From: Mesobacillus jeotgali
Lineage (GTDB): Bacteria; Bacillota; Bacilli; Bacillales; Cytobacillaceae
DNA length: 64,000 nucleotides
Direction of reading: 5' to 3'
Assembly (NCBI RefSeq): GCF_014856545.2
Contig: NZ_CP109811.1
Coordinates: 1,482,001-1,546,000 of the forward strand
Below the pieces are notes generated by a model. That model worked only from the letters and a program-made list of their open reading frames with translations. It made no database searches and had not been told where the DNA came from. Positions 42,404 to 51,261 of this stretch are shown one piece after another. The translations under genes were made by a program, and so were the position numbers. Numbering within the stretch: position 1 is the stretch's first letter; the number at the start of each line of letters is the position of its first letter.

Positions 42404-42628
42404 ATTTCCTCCCTTAATTAGAGACCCCCAAAATACTAACCCTTATTTACCCCTGATAGGATAAAAACAAACTAGGCTATTTGCTCAAAATTAAGGAACA
42501 AGCTCCTAAATCAGGAAAAATTATTTCTGTACTATTACAATTTTATTTCTGTTATATAAAAGATTTTTCATTATAACATACGGATTAAGTCTAATATTTT
42601 TGGGTGTGTTTCAAAAAAAGTTCAAATG

Positions 42629-42671
42629 TTTGATATATGTCACAGCTTAATGAATGTAAAGTCTATAAAAT
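42629..42671 (+). promoter_or_regulatory. Fnr-like box and promoter of the ferredoxin oxidoreductase operon
   Basis: TTTGA-TATATG-TCACA (42629-42644) differs from TGTGA-N6-TCACA at one base. TATAAAAT (42664-42671) supplies a -10 box in either register, placing the box centre 39.5-41.5 bp before the start site. No -35 hexamer is evident. The rest of the 328-bp gap is AT-rich without other features. Confidence 0.5.
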
Positions 42672-42731
42672 TATTAGTGGGGAATGTTTTAAAGTCAATT
42701 ACCTTTTATAACCAAATTGGGGAGGGAGATT

Positions 42732-43745
42732 ATGTCTATCTTACCGAAAAAGAATGAATTAGGTTTTTATGAGATACGGCTAGAGTCGATTGGAGGGCTT
42801 GGTGCAAACCTTGCTGGAAAGATGCTTGCGGAAGCAGGTGTTTTGGGCCTTGGATTAAACGGTTCCAACTTTTCTTCATATGGATCGGAGAAAAAAGGAT
42901 CGCCGGTGAAAAGCTTTATCCGTTTCTGTGAACCTGATACTGAGATCAGGGTTCATAGTCCAATAGAAGAGCCGCATGTTGTTGGTGTATTCCATGAGGC
43001 ACTTTATAAAATGGTCGATGTAGTCAGCGGTTTGCGCCCAGACGGGATTCTGCTGGTGAATTCAACGAGAGACTTTGACGATATCAAAAAAGATCTTCAT
43101 CTAGAGCATGGAACACTTGCAATTGTTGATGCACTTTCAATCGCAGTGGAAGAAAAAACGAAAGTAAATACAGCGATGCTAGGAGCATTGTACCGCATCA
43201 TTGACTTCCTTGATCCCGAAGCGATGAAAAATGTCATCCGCAAAACTTTTGAAAAGAAATATCCTCATTTAGTCGAGCCGAATATCAGAACGTTCGAGAG
43301 AGGCTACAATGACGTTCATTTTAAAACATACGCACCTGAAGAAGGTGCAAAGGGCAAAGAATTCAAACGTCCAATGCCGCTTCTTGGTTATGAAACACAA
43401 GAAATCGGCGGTGTGATTACAGCGCAGGCAAACAGCGTCCTCAAGGATTTAAGCGGTTCCAGACAGGGATTCCTGCCCCAATTCAATCAGCAGGAATGCA
43501 TCAACTGCGCTGCATGTGATACTGCATGTCCTGATTATTGCTTTGTTTGGGAAGAGGGAGAAGACAAACGAGGCAGAAAGCAAATGTTCCTAAAGGGAAT
43601 CGATTATCAATATTGCAAAGGCTGCCTGAAGTGTGTAGAAGCATGTCCTACTACTGCATTAAGTGAGCTGAGGGAAATGATCGGCTATGCTGAGGAGAAT
43701 CAAGTTAAACATAACTATCCTTATGTGACTGGAGGGGTTTCTTAA
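42732..43745 (+). CDS. 2-oxoacid:ferredoxin oxidoreductase, fused gamma and ferredoxin (delta) subunits
   Basis: 337 residues. Residues ~10-190 are the gamma domain (IRLESIGGLGANLAGKML, GSNFSSYGSEKKGSPVKSF). Residues ~245-320 carry two [4Fe-4S] motifs (CINCAACDTACPDYC and YCKGCLKCVEACP). Together with the next gene this makes a complete pyruvate-type oxidoreductase that forms acetyl-CoA, CO2 and reduced ferredoxin in the cytosol. ATG 42732 follows GGGGAGGGAG. The stop overlaps the next start (TAATG). Confidence 0.88.
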   Translation: MSILPKKNELGFYEIRLESIGGLGANLAGKMLAEAGVLGLGLNGSNFSSYGSEKKGSPVKSFIRFCEPDTEIRVHSPIEEPHVVGVFHEALYKMVDVVSGLRPDGILLVNSTRDFDDIKKDLHLEHGTLAIVDALSIAVEEKTKVNTAMLGALYRIIDFLDPEAMKNVIRKTFEKKYPHLVEPNIRTFERGYNDVHFKTYAPEEGAKGKEFKRPMPLLGYETQEIGGVITAQANSVLKDLSGSRQGFLPQFNQQECINCAACDTACPDYCFVWEEGEDKRGRKQMFLKGIDYQYCKGCLKCVEACPTTALSELREMIGYAEENQVKHNYPYVTGGVS

Positions 43746-46039
43746 TGTCTGTTCTTGAAGAAAATGTGAAGGCAATGAGTACAGCAGAGCAGGTGACAAC
43801 CTTTGAATCAGGAAATGAAATGGCGGCGATGGCTGCAGCTCAAATTAATTATCATATTATGGGCTATTTCCCGATTACCCCTTCTACAGAAGTTGCACAG
43901 TATCTGGATATGATGAAATCCAGGGGAGAGCATGATATCAAATTGATTCCTGCGGATGGAGAACATGGTTCTGCAGGAATCTGTTATGGAGCAGCAGCAA
44001 CCGGAGCCCGCGTGTTCAACGCAACAAGCGCTAACGGGTTGATGTATATGCTTGAGCAGCTCCCGGTCCAATCCGGTACACGTTATCCAATGGTCTTAAA
44101 CCTGGTAACTCGTTCAATCAGCGGTCCGCTTGATATCCGCGGTGATCATTCAGATTTGTATTTTGCGTTAAATACAGGATGGGTTATTCTGACCGCCAGG
44201 ACACCACAGGCTGTCTACGATATGAACATAATGGCACTGAAAATCGCAGAACACTCAGATGTGCGACTGCCTGTAATGGTAGCTTATGATGGCTTCTTTA
44301 CATCTCACCAAAAACGCAAAGTGAACTATTTCAAGGATAGGGCTGTTGTACAGAGATTTGTTGGCGAAGCACCGACGGAATATAATTTTGCCAGAGATCC
44401 TAAGAAGCCGTTGACAATCGGAGCGCACATGAATGGCGACGACTTGACCAACAACCACTTCCAGCAGTCAGAAGCAATGTACAGAGCGAAGGATGTTTAT
44501 AAAGAAGTAGCAGCAGAATATGCAAAACTATCAGGAAGAAACTATGATATCCTTGACCTTTATCAAATGGAAGATGCTGACGTAGCACTGTTCCTATTGA
44601 ACTCAGCAGCAGAGTCTGCAAAGGATGTTGTAGACAGACTTCGTGAGAAGGGAATCAAAGCCGGCGTTATCAGTCCAAATATCATCCGGCCGTTCCCTGC
44701 ACAAGAAATCAGGGAAGCACTGAAGAATGTCAAATCACTTCTTGTTGGTGAGCGAGCAGACTCCTACGGTGGACATGGGCCTAACCTAACGCACGAAATT
44801 AAGTCCGCGCTTCAGGAAGACAGGGAAAATACGACAATCGTCCAGAGCAGGGTGTTTGGACTTGGCGGCAAGGACTTCTATGCAGATGATGCTGAAGCAT
44901 TTTTCGGTATGGCAATTGACGCTATGGAAAAAGGATACGCAGAAAAGCCGTTCGACTACTACGGACATGTTGCTGGCGATCCTGAAAAAGCATTGAAGCA
45001 AGTCATTGAACCGCAGCATGGCGATGTCTATAATTCAGGACTGATCCAGGTAACAAGAGATGAAGAAAAGAATAAATTGAATGTCAAAATTCCGCCTTTA
45101 AGAGCCTTGACTACAAAGCCGAAGCGAATTGCGTCAGGTCATGGCGCATGTCCAGGCTGCGGCATCTTCGGCGGACTGGAGCTATTCTTTAAAGGGATTG
45201 AAGGAGACCTCGTCATACTATTCCAAACGGGCTGTGCTTATGTAGTCACAACTGCGTATCCTCACACATCCCATAAGCAGACGACAATCCATAACCTGTT
45301 CCAGAATGGGGCGGCAACGTTATCAGGTACTCTCGAAGCATTCCTTGAACTGAAGCGACGCGGTGAAATCGAAGTGTCAGCAGATGCGACCTTCGTTATG
45401 GTTACCGGAGATGGCGGTATGGACATTGGCATGGGTTCGGCTATCGGTACGGCACTTCGCGGACACAAACTGATCATGCTCGAATACGATAACGAGGGTT
45501 ATATGAACACCGGGTCCCAGCTTTCCTATTCCACTCCTTTCGGCCATATGACGAGCACATCAAACGTCGGAAAGGCACAAAAGGGTAAAGCGTTCCATCA
45601 TAAGGATACAGCCCAGATCATGGCATCTACCAATATTCCTTATGTATTCACTGGAACGGAAGCCTTCCCGCAGGACCTAGTGAAAAAGGCCGCAAAGGCT
45701 CAGTGGTATGCGCAAAATGTAGGTACTGTTTACGGTAAACTTTTGATAACATGCCCGCTCAACTGGAAATCTGAGGATCGCTTTGGCCAGACAATTGTCG
45801 AAGCAGCTGTGAACTCGAACTTCTTCCCGTTATACGAAGTGGAACAAGGTATCACAAATATAACTTATGATCCTGAAGCGAAAAATAAGAAGATCCCATT
45901 AGCAGATTGGCTGAAATATATGGGAAAAACCAAGCATTTATTAAAAGAAGAAAATAAAGATATGCTTGTAGAATTTGAAGAAGAAGTCGAAAAAAGATGG
46001 CAGCGTCTTAAAGCAAAACATGAGAACGAGTATCTATAA
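43745..46039 (+). CDS. 2-oxoacid (probably pyruvate):ferredoxin oxidoreductase, fused alpha and beta subunits
   Basis: 764 residues. Alpha part (~20-440) begins with GNEMAAMAAAQINYHIMGYFPITPSTEVAQYL. Beta part (~450-764) has HGACPGCG, TGCAYVVTT and a later ITCP Cys for a [4Fe-4S] cluster, plus the thiamine-diphosphate motif GDGGMDIGMG...YDNEGYMN. Alpha-beta fusion with a separate gamma-delta fusion is a compact two-gene layout. Pyruvate is the likely substrate from similarity to POR; 2-oxoglutarate or other 2-oxoacids are not excluded. Such enzymes are O2-sensitive, which fits the Fnr-like promoter. Confidence 0.85.
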   Translation: MSVLEENVKAMSTAEQVTTFESGNEMAAMAAAQINYHIMGYFPITPSTEVAQYLDMMKSRGEHDIKLIPADGEHGSAGICYGAAATGARVFNATSANGLMYMLEQLPVQSGTRYPMVLNLVTRSISGPLDIRGDHSDLYFALNTGWVILTARTPQAVYDMNIMALKIAEHSDVRLPVMVAYDGFFTSHQKRKVNYFKDRAVVQRFVGEAPTEYNFARDPKKPLTIGAHMNGDDLTNNHFQQSEAMYRAKDVYKEVAAEYAKLSGRNYDILDLYQMEDADVALFLLNSAAESAKDVVDRLREKGIKAGVISPNIIRPFPAQEIREALKNVKSLLVGERADSYGGHGPNLTHEIKSALQEDRENTTIVQSRVFGLGGKDFYADDAEAFFGMAIDAMEKGYAEKPFDYYGHVAGDPEKALKQVIEPQHGDVYNSGLIQVTRDEEKNKLNVKIPPLRALTTKPKRIASGHGACPGCGIFGGLELFFKGIEGDLVILFQTGCAYVVTTAYPHTSHKQTTIHNLFQNGAATLSGTLEAFLELKRRGEIEVSADATFVMVTGDGGMDIGMGSAIGTALRGHKLIMLEYDNEGYMNTGSQLSYSTPFGHMTSTSNVGKAQKGKAFHHKDTAQIMASTNIPYVFTGTEAFPQDLVKKAAKAQWYAQNVGTVYGKLLITCPLNWKSEDRFGQTIVEAAVNSNFFPLYEVEQGITNITYDPEAKNKKIPLADWLKYMGKTKHLLKEENKDMLVEFEEEVEKRWQRLKAKHENEYL

Positions 46040-46042
46040 GAC

Positions 46043-46074
46043 TAAGAGAAGCCAGAGCCCTGGCTTCTCTTTTT
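46043..46074 (+). terminator. Terminator of the oxidoreductase operon
   Basis: AAGAGAAGCCAG and CTGGCTTCTCTT arms, T tail. Confidence 0.85.
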
Positions 46075-46219
46075 GGTTTTATAAATACTAAACTATTGGA
46101 ATAAGCTCCATTTGGAAAAGAAAGCAGGATATCAAGGAAATAATCGCAATTTTAAAGGGATTTTTACCATCTATGTAGAAATTACTAGAAAAATGGGAAT
46201 CCGACAAGGAGGCTTTCTG

Positions 46220-47803
46220 GTGAGTAGTGCTAACAAGGCAGATGAGATAAAGGCACTGAAGGAAAAAATAGCCGCTTTAGAACAAGAAAATTCCTCATTA
46301 AAAGAGAGGATCAATAGCGATCAGAGAAAAGCATCCGACTCTTTTGTACATATGGCCTCTGCAGAAGGCCAGGCAACAAATTTCGCTGATAAATTCAGTA
46401 CGGACGAGGGTTTGCTAAAAAGCTTTTTCCTGGATACTTTGGATGGAATTGTGTTCTGGGGTAAATGCGGGCAAATCATTGCAGCTAATGAAGCAACCTG
46501 CAAGATTTTCGGGCTCACTCAGGATGAATTGTTAAAGCATAAAATATCGGACTTTATCTATAAAAAGGACGAGAAATATAGAGAGATGAAACAAACGATC
46601 AATGAAAAAGGCGCATTGCGTGAGGAAACGTTCTTTCTGCTGCCGAATGGGGAGAAAAGGCTGCTCGAATTCACTGTAAAGCTCAATGCTGGCGATGGTT
46701 TTCACATGACCATTGTCCGCGATGCAAGTGAGCGCTATCATATGGAGCAGCAGCTCCGGAAAAGTGAAGAGCGCTTCAGGAGAATTTTTGAAGGATCAAT
46801 TGAGGGTATGATTCTTTGGGATGAGAATTGTAAGCACTATGAGATCAATCCTTCAGGAAGGGCTAAACTCGAATTGAAGCCGGAAGACCTGAAAGAGGAG
46901 AACTTCCGGAAGCTGTTCATGAATCTAGGACTCTCGGAAGAATTGATCGATGAAAAAATTCAGTCATTGCTCCGGAAAGGGAGACTTGACGGCAGGATTA
47001 CCATTCCGTATGCAAATGGCCGGATGAAGCATTTTGAATACAGTATTAAACGTCATTTGGTCGACAATTTGAATCTCATTGTTTTTAGGAACATCACTGA
47101 AAAAATAGAGATGGAAGCCCAGTTGCATAAATCAGATACACTCAATATGCTAGGGGAACTGGCAGCAGGCATTGCACATGAAATCCGCAATCCAATGACC
47201 GCTCTAAAAGGGTTCATCCAGCTGCTTGAGAGCAGCTCGGGTGATGCTTATTCGCTATATTTCCAGGTAATCAAGACCGAACTGCAGAGGATTGATTCGA
47301 TCATCAATGAGTTCCTGGTTTTGGCCAAACCGCAATCAATTAAATTCGAATATACCAATATTTCAAGGATCATGGATGAGACTGCGGCCCTTCTGACCGC
47401 ACAGGCGGTACTCCATGATGTGCAAATCAAAACCATTTATGACGATGATTTGCCAGAACTCATGTGTGAACCTAATCAATTAAAAAAGGTCTTTATCAAT
47501 ATCATAAAAAACGCAATAGAAGTCATGGCAAAAGGGGGCTTTGTGACTGTTACTGTCAGTCAGGCTCCAGGGAACAGAATACATATTTGCATCAAGGATG
47601 AAGGCGAAGGAATCCCTGCGGATCAGATCAAAAAGCTTGGTGAACCTTTTTACACCACAAAGGAAAGAGGAACAGGGCTCGGCCTGATGGTGAGTTTCAA
47701 AATTATTGAAGAACACGGGGGTACTATCGAAATAGAGAGCGAAGTGGGGCACGGAACGATCTTTCATATTTATTTGCCAATAACCAAGGAAGCGTCTGAT
47801 TGA
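46220..47803 (+). CDS. Soluble PAS-domain histidine kinase of the sporulation (KinA/KinE) type
   Basis: 527 residues. An N-terminal leucine-zipper-like coiled coil (IKALKEKIAALEQENSSLKERI, ~8-30), PAS 1 (~70-175), PAS 2 (~185-300), HisKA H-box GELAAGIAHEIRNPMTALKGFIQLLE and HATPase with DEGEGIP and ERGTGLGLMVSF. No transmembrane segment. The H-box is nearly that of KinA-KinE, which feed Spo0F. No response regulator is adjacent, as for those orphan kinases. GTG 46220 is favoured by AAGGAGG seven bases ahead; the upstream frame has no ribosome site. Confidence 0.87.
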   Translation: MSSANKADEIKALKEKIAALEQENSSLKERINSDQRKASDSFVHMASAEGQATNFADKFSTDEGLLKSFFLDTLDGIVFWGKCGQIIAANEATCKIFGLTQDELLKHKISDFIYKKDEKYREMKQTINEKGALREETFFLLPNGEKRLLEFTVKLNAGDGFHMTIVRDASERYHMEQQLRKSEERFRRIFEGSIEGMILWDENCKHYEINPSGRAKLELKPEDLKEENFRKLFMNLGLSEELIDEKIQSLLRKGRLDGRITIPYANGRMKHFEYSIKRHLVDNLNLIVFRNITEKIEMEAQLHKSDTLNMLGELAAGIAHEIRNPMTALKGFIQLLESSSGDAYSLYFQVIKTELQRIDSIINEFLVLAKPQSIKFEYTNISRIMDETAALLTAQAVLHDVQIKTIYDDDLPELMCEPNQLKKVFINIIKNAIEVMAKGGFVTVTVSQAPGNRIHICIKDEGEGIPADQIKKLGEPFYTTKERGTGLGLMVSFKIIEEHGGTIEIESEVGHGTIFHIYLPITKEASD

Positions 47804-47821
47804 AATAAATCAGGCGTTTTT
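47791..47821 (+). terminator. Kinase gene terminator
   Basis: GCGTCTGATT and AATCAGGCGT arms around the stop codon, T tail. Confidence 0.75.
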
Positions 47822-47914
47822 CTGTGGGGGGAAATGGTGCCATAGAAATAAAACATCCATGAAAAATAAAAAAATTTCCAAATCCCCTTTAAATTTTGCG
47901 GAGAATGCCTTATA

Positions 47915-47930
47915 TTAGATATATACCTAA
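47915..47930 (+). promoter_or_regulatory. Palindrome upstream of the ArsR-type gene, possible operator
   Basis: TTAGATATATACCTAA is a 16-bp near-perfect palindrome 34 bp before the ATG, in the expected place for autoregulation. Confidence 0.45.
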
Positions 47931-47963
47931 TTAGATAAATATTAAATTAAATGGAGTGTTTTT

Positions 47964-48548
47964 ATGCAATTAGACAAAATTGTCGCTTTCCATAAAGCGA
48001 TGGGAGACCCGACAAGGATCAGGATTGTGGCATTACTTGCAAATGGGCCGCTTCATGGCCAGGCGATTGCAGGAAAACTGGGCCTTACTCCGCCGACAAT
48101 CACACATCATATCAAGAAATTGCGGGATATAAATGTCATTGTTGAGCGCAGAGATAAAAATACAATTTATTTTCACCTGAATGAATCAGTAATCAAGCAA
48201 CAGGCAAGGACGCTAGGCAGGTTAATCGAGAAAAAAGAAGGGAAGGTGGAAGAGATGATTGAACAAAATATCGAAAGGCAAAAGGTGCTCGAGAATTTCT
48301 TGACGAAAGACGGTAAATTAAAAAATATTCCGGCACAACGGAAGAAGAAGCTGATGGTATTTGAATACATGGTCCGAGGTTTGAAAGCCGGAAAAAAATA
48401 TCCGGAAAAGGAATTGAACGAATATATTACAAAGTTCCATGAGGATTATGCGACAATCAGAAGAGAATTCATCATCAATCATTACATGTATCGTGAAAAT
48501 GGGATTTATGAATTGAACCCTGAAGAAATGTGGGCAAAACCTGAGTAA
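47964..48548 (+). CDS. ArsR-type winged-helix regulator with DUF2087 C-terminal domain
   Basis: 194 residues. N-terminal HTH (~1-85): FHKAMGDPTRIRIVALLANGPLHGQAIAGKLGLTPPTITHHIKKL. C-terminal DUF2087 (~105-185) with KKKLMVFEYMVRGLKAGKKYPEKELNEYI and IRREFIINHYMYRENGIYEL. There is no cysteine metal-binding motif, so it is not a metal sensor of the classical kind. The ligand is unknown. It stands alone with its own terminator; a palindrome lies upstream. Confidence 0.85.
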   Translation: MQLDKIVAFHKAMGDPTRIRIVALLANGPLHGQAIAGKLGLTPPTITHHIKKLRDINVIVERRDKNTIYFHLNESVIKQQARTLGRLIEKKEGKVEEMIEQNIERQKVLENFLTKDGKLKNIPAQRKKKLMVFEYMVRGLKAGKKYPEKELNEYITKFHEDYATIRREFIINHYMYRENGIYELNPEEMWAKPE

Positions 48549-48568
48549 TTTCCCTCAAGAACAGTATG

Positions 48569-48605
48569 AAAACCGCCCTAGGCATAGACCTTGGGCGGTT
48601 TTTTA
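48569..48605 (+). terminator. Terminator of the ArsR-DUF2087 gene
   Basis: AAAACCGCCC and GGGCGGTTTT arms, T tail. Confidence 0.85.
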
Positions 48606-48654
48606 CAGTGTTAAGAAATTAAATAATTGTGAATAACTATTGGGTCTTCCTAAT

Positions 48655-48893
48655 CCAGCTTCAGCGCCTAGCATCTCGAGACGCTTGTCTAGTGTCGCCT
48701 CCTAGAAACTCCGAAACTTCAACTCCGCCGGCATAAGCAAAAGCGCTTCTTTGTCGGAGTCTCCAGTTCTGCGTTTCTGGGCAGTCGGCTATACTTTTCG
48801 ATTTCGGTCCTGCCAATGAAGTCAAAGAACGACTTCACCGGTCGGCCCTCCAGCGCTTTTCGGTGCTGACCAAGGCGCTTGCACTTTTTGTTT
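48655..48893. repeat. Interspersed repeat, copy C (long form)
   Basis: Shares with copy A the left part (CAGCGCCTAGC...CTCGAG), the middle (TTTCGGTCCTGCCAATGAAG, then GTCAAAGAACGACTTCAC) and the right part (GCTGACCAAGGCGCTTG). About 110 bp of extra GC-rich sequence sits after the CTCGAG. It fills the 344-bp gap and abuts the mtnU stop codon. Confidence 0.75.
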
Positions 48894-49678
48894 TAATACA
48901 GTTCTGGCCTGCGGTCCGTAAAGATAGGAATCCTGCTCCTTGCTTCCTTAACCTCGTCTAGATCGATTTCCGTCAGGAGGATTTCCTCTCCTTCTCCACC
49001 TTCAGCGATCACTTCACCCCATGGGTTAATGACCATTGAATGGCCGGCGAAAGTATTATTAGGGTCTGAACCAGCACGGTTGCATGCTACTATAAAGCAT
49101 TGGTTTTCGATCGCACGGGCGATGAGCAATGCCCGCCAGTGTTCCAACCGCTGGATTGGCCATTCAGCGACAACAAACATCGCTTCGACATCATGGAGTG
49201 CATGAGCACGAACCCATTCCGGGAACCGAATATCATAGCAAATCAGGCCGGCAAACTTGTGGCCATCCAAGGAAAACAACCCTTTTTCCTTGCCGGCAGC
49301 CAGATACAAATGCTCATCCATTAGCTTGAATAAGTGAAGCTTGCTGTAGGTTCCTGCCTGCTCTCCATTTTTATCAAAAACAAGCAATGTATTTTCAATG
49401 CCTGCTTCTGTTTTATTGGCAACAGACCCGCCTATGAAATGGGAGCTGTATTCCATAGCAGCATCCTTGAAAAACACTTTGGCTGCTTGTGCTCCTTCTT
49501 CTGCAGTGGTTTTTAGATTATCCAGATCATACCCAGTAGTCCAGAGCTCCGGAAGGACTATGATATCAGGATTTTGACCGTTTGCCTGTGCAATCAGTTT
49601 AGAAGCGTTTTTGTAATTCTGTGCAGGATCCCCAAAGGCAATATCCATTTGCAGGCATGCTATTTTAAATTTCATCAT
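48893..49678 (-). CDS. mtnU: Nitrilase-superfamily omega-amidase of methionine salvage
   Basis: 261 residues. The nitrilase triad is Glu in VLPELW, Lys in YSKLHLF and Cys in GLICYDIRFPEW. MtnU/YkrU-like enzymes hydrolyse 2-oxoglutaramate, the by-product of glutamine-dependent transamination by MtnE. The gene lies next to mtnE, divergently transcribed with a 123-bp shared region that has no visible S-box. Two ATG codons (49678, 49675) are possible. Confidence 0.87.
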   Translation of the reverse strand: MMKFKIACLQMDIAFGDPAQNYKNASKLIAQANGQNPDIIVLPELWTTGYDLDNLKTTAEEGAQAAKVFFKDAAMEYSSHFIGGSVANKTEAGIENTLLVFDKNGEQAGTYSKLHLFKLMDEHLYLAAGKEKGLFSLDGHKFAGLICYDIRFPEWVRAHALHDVEAMFVVAEWPIQRLEHWRALLIARAIENQCFIVACNRAGSDPNNTFAGHSMVINPWGEVIAEGGEGEEILLTEIDLDEVKEARSRIPIFTDRRPELY

Positions 49679-49801
49679 TCATCACCGCCATACTTTCTGA
49701 AAATTATATCTTTACAAGTTACTCTTTACGTTATATCATTTGTGACTAGAATTTCAATTAAAATTTTGAAATAATAATATATTTCCTAAGCAGGTGAGAA
49801 A

Positions 49802-50983
49802 ATGGAATTTCCACAATCAGATTTACTGAAAAGCCTGCCCAAGCAGTTTTTTGCTTCACTGGTGCAAAAGGTGGGCGCTTATACAGAAAAAGGGGCAGAC
49901 ATAATAAACCTGGGGCAGGGGAATCCTGACCAGCCGACTCCACAGCACATTGTTGAGAGATTAAAGCAAGCTGCGGATAATCCGGTTAATCATAAGTATT
50001 CGCCTTTCAGAGGATTGCGCTCCTTAAAAGAAGCTGCAGCAGCATTTTACAAAAGGGAATACGGGGTCGATCTTAACCCGGAAGAGGAAATTGCCATCCT
50101 ATTTGGAGGTAAGGCCGGCCTGGTAGAAATACCTCAATGCCTGTTGAATCCTGGAGACACGGTTCTCGTTCCTGACCCCGGCTATCCTGACTATTGGTCT
50201 GGTGTCGAGCTGGCAAAGGCAAGGATGGTGACGATGCCACTCCGGGAAGAGAATGACTTTTTGCCTGACTATGCTGAATTAAGTGAAGACGAATTGGATA
50301 AAGCAAAGCTGATGTTCCTCAACTACCCAAATAATCCGACGGGTGCAGTGGCCGATAAGAAATTTTTTGATCAAACCATCGAGATGGCACGAAAAAATGA
50401 AATTTGTGTAGTTCACGATTTTGCCTATGGAGGAATTGGCTTTGACGGGAACCGCCCGCAAAGTTTTTTACAGTCCGAGGGCGCGAGGGAAGTAGGCATT
50501 GAGATTTATACTCTGTCAAAAACATATAATATGGCTGGCTGGCGTGTTGGCTTTGCGGCAGGGAATAAAAGTGTAATTGCTGCGATCAACTTGCTGCAGG
50601 ACCATATGTATGTCAGCTTGTTTGGTGCTGTCCAGGAGGCAGCGGCAGAAGCTTTGATGGGACCGCAGGCATGTGTGGCTGAGCTAAATGATTTATATGA
50701 ATCTAGGAGAAATGTACTCATTGACGGCCTTAGGAATATTGGCTGGCAGGTGACTGCTCCAAAAGGCTCGTTTTTTGCCTGGCTGAAGGTCCCTGAACCA
50801 TTCACTTCGGTCGAATTCGCGGATTACTTGCTGGAAAAAGCACATATAGCAGTTGCGCCAGGTGTAGGGTTCGGTGAACATGGAGAAGGGTTTGTGAGGG
50901 TTGGCTTGCTGACTTCGGAAGAAAGATTGCGTGAAGCAGTCGGCAGAATTGAAAGCTTGGAAATATTCAAAAAAAATAGTTGA
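49802..50983 (+). CDS. mtnE: Methionine-salvage aminotransferase (KMTB + glutamine)
   Basis: 393 residues, fold-type I PLP enzyme. INLGQGNPDQPTP near the N-terminus, LNYPNNPTGAV, HDFAYGGIGFDG with the PLP-binding Asp/Tyr, and the Schiff-base Lys in YTLSKTYNMAGWRVGF. MtnE converts 2-keto-4-methylthiobutyrate to methionine. AGCAGGTGAG precedes ATG. The stop codon overlaps the -35 box of the mtnW promoter, so the next four genes are a separate S-box unit. Confidence 0.88.
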   Translation: MEFPQSDLLKSLPKQFFASLVQKVGAYTEKGADIINLGQGNPDQPTPQHIVERLKQAADNPVNHKYSPFRGLRSLKEAAAAFYKREYGVDLNPEEEIAILFGGKAGLVEIPQCLLNPGDTVLVPDPGYPDYWSGVELAKARMVTMPLREENDFLPDYAELSEDELDKAKLMFLNYPNNPTGAVADKKFFDQTIEMARKNEICVVHDFAYGGIGFDGNRPQSFLQSEGAREVGIEIYTLSKTYNMAGWRVGFAAGNKSVIAAINLLQDHMYVSLFGAVQEAAAEALMGPQACVAELNDLYESRRNVLIDGLRNIGWQVTAPKGSFFAWLKVPEPFTSVEFADYLLEKAHIAVAPGVGFGEHGEGFVRVGLLTSEERLREAVGRIESLEIFKKNS

Positions 50984-51008
50984 CATTGAATTGCGAACCT
51001 GACATAAT
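50980..51008 (+). promoter_or_regulatory. SigA promoter of the mtnWXBD operon
   Basis: TTGACA (50980-50985), 17-bp spacer, CATAAT (51003-51008); overlaps the end of mtnE. Confidence 0.85.
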
Positions 51009-51060
51009 CCTAATTAACAAATTTACTTTAACCAATTAAATAACTTGATTAAATTATTTT

Positions 51061-51213
51061 CTTATCAAGAGCAGGCGGAGGGACGAGCCCGATGAAGCCC
51101 GGCAACCGATCCAGCATTTAGCTGGGCACGGTGCTAATTCTTGCAGCGAAAGCTGAAAGATGAGAAGAGTTTAGTGTATTTTCTAACCTCTTCTTTGTGA
51201 AGAGGTTTTTTTA
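51061..51213 (+). ncRNA. SAM-I (S-box) riboswitch with terminator
   Basis: Conserved S-box core: CTTATCAAGAGCAGGCGGAG, GGGACGAGCCCGATGAAGCC, CGGCAACCG, the pseudoknot-bearing loop and AAAGATGAGAAG. A terminator hairpin AACCTCTTC/GAAGAGGTT with seven T follows (51184-51213). High SAM should stop transcription before mtnW. Confidence 0.95.
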
Positions 51214-51261
51214 TGCCCAAATTACAACTGAATTCAATAAGTACTGAAGGGATTGATCTTC

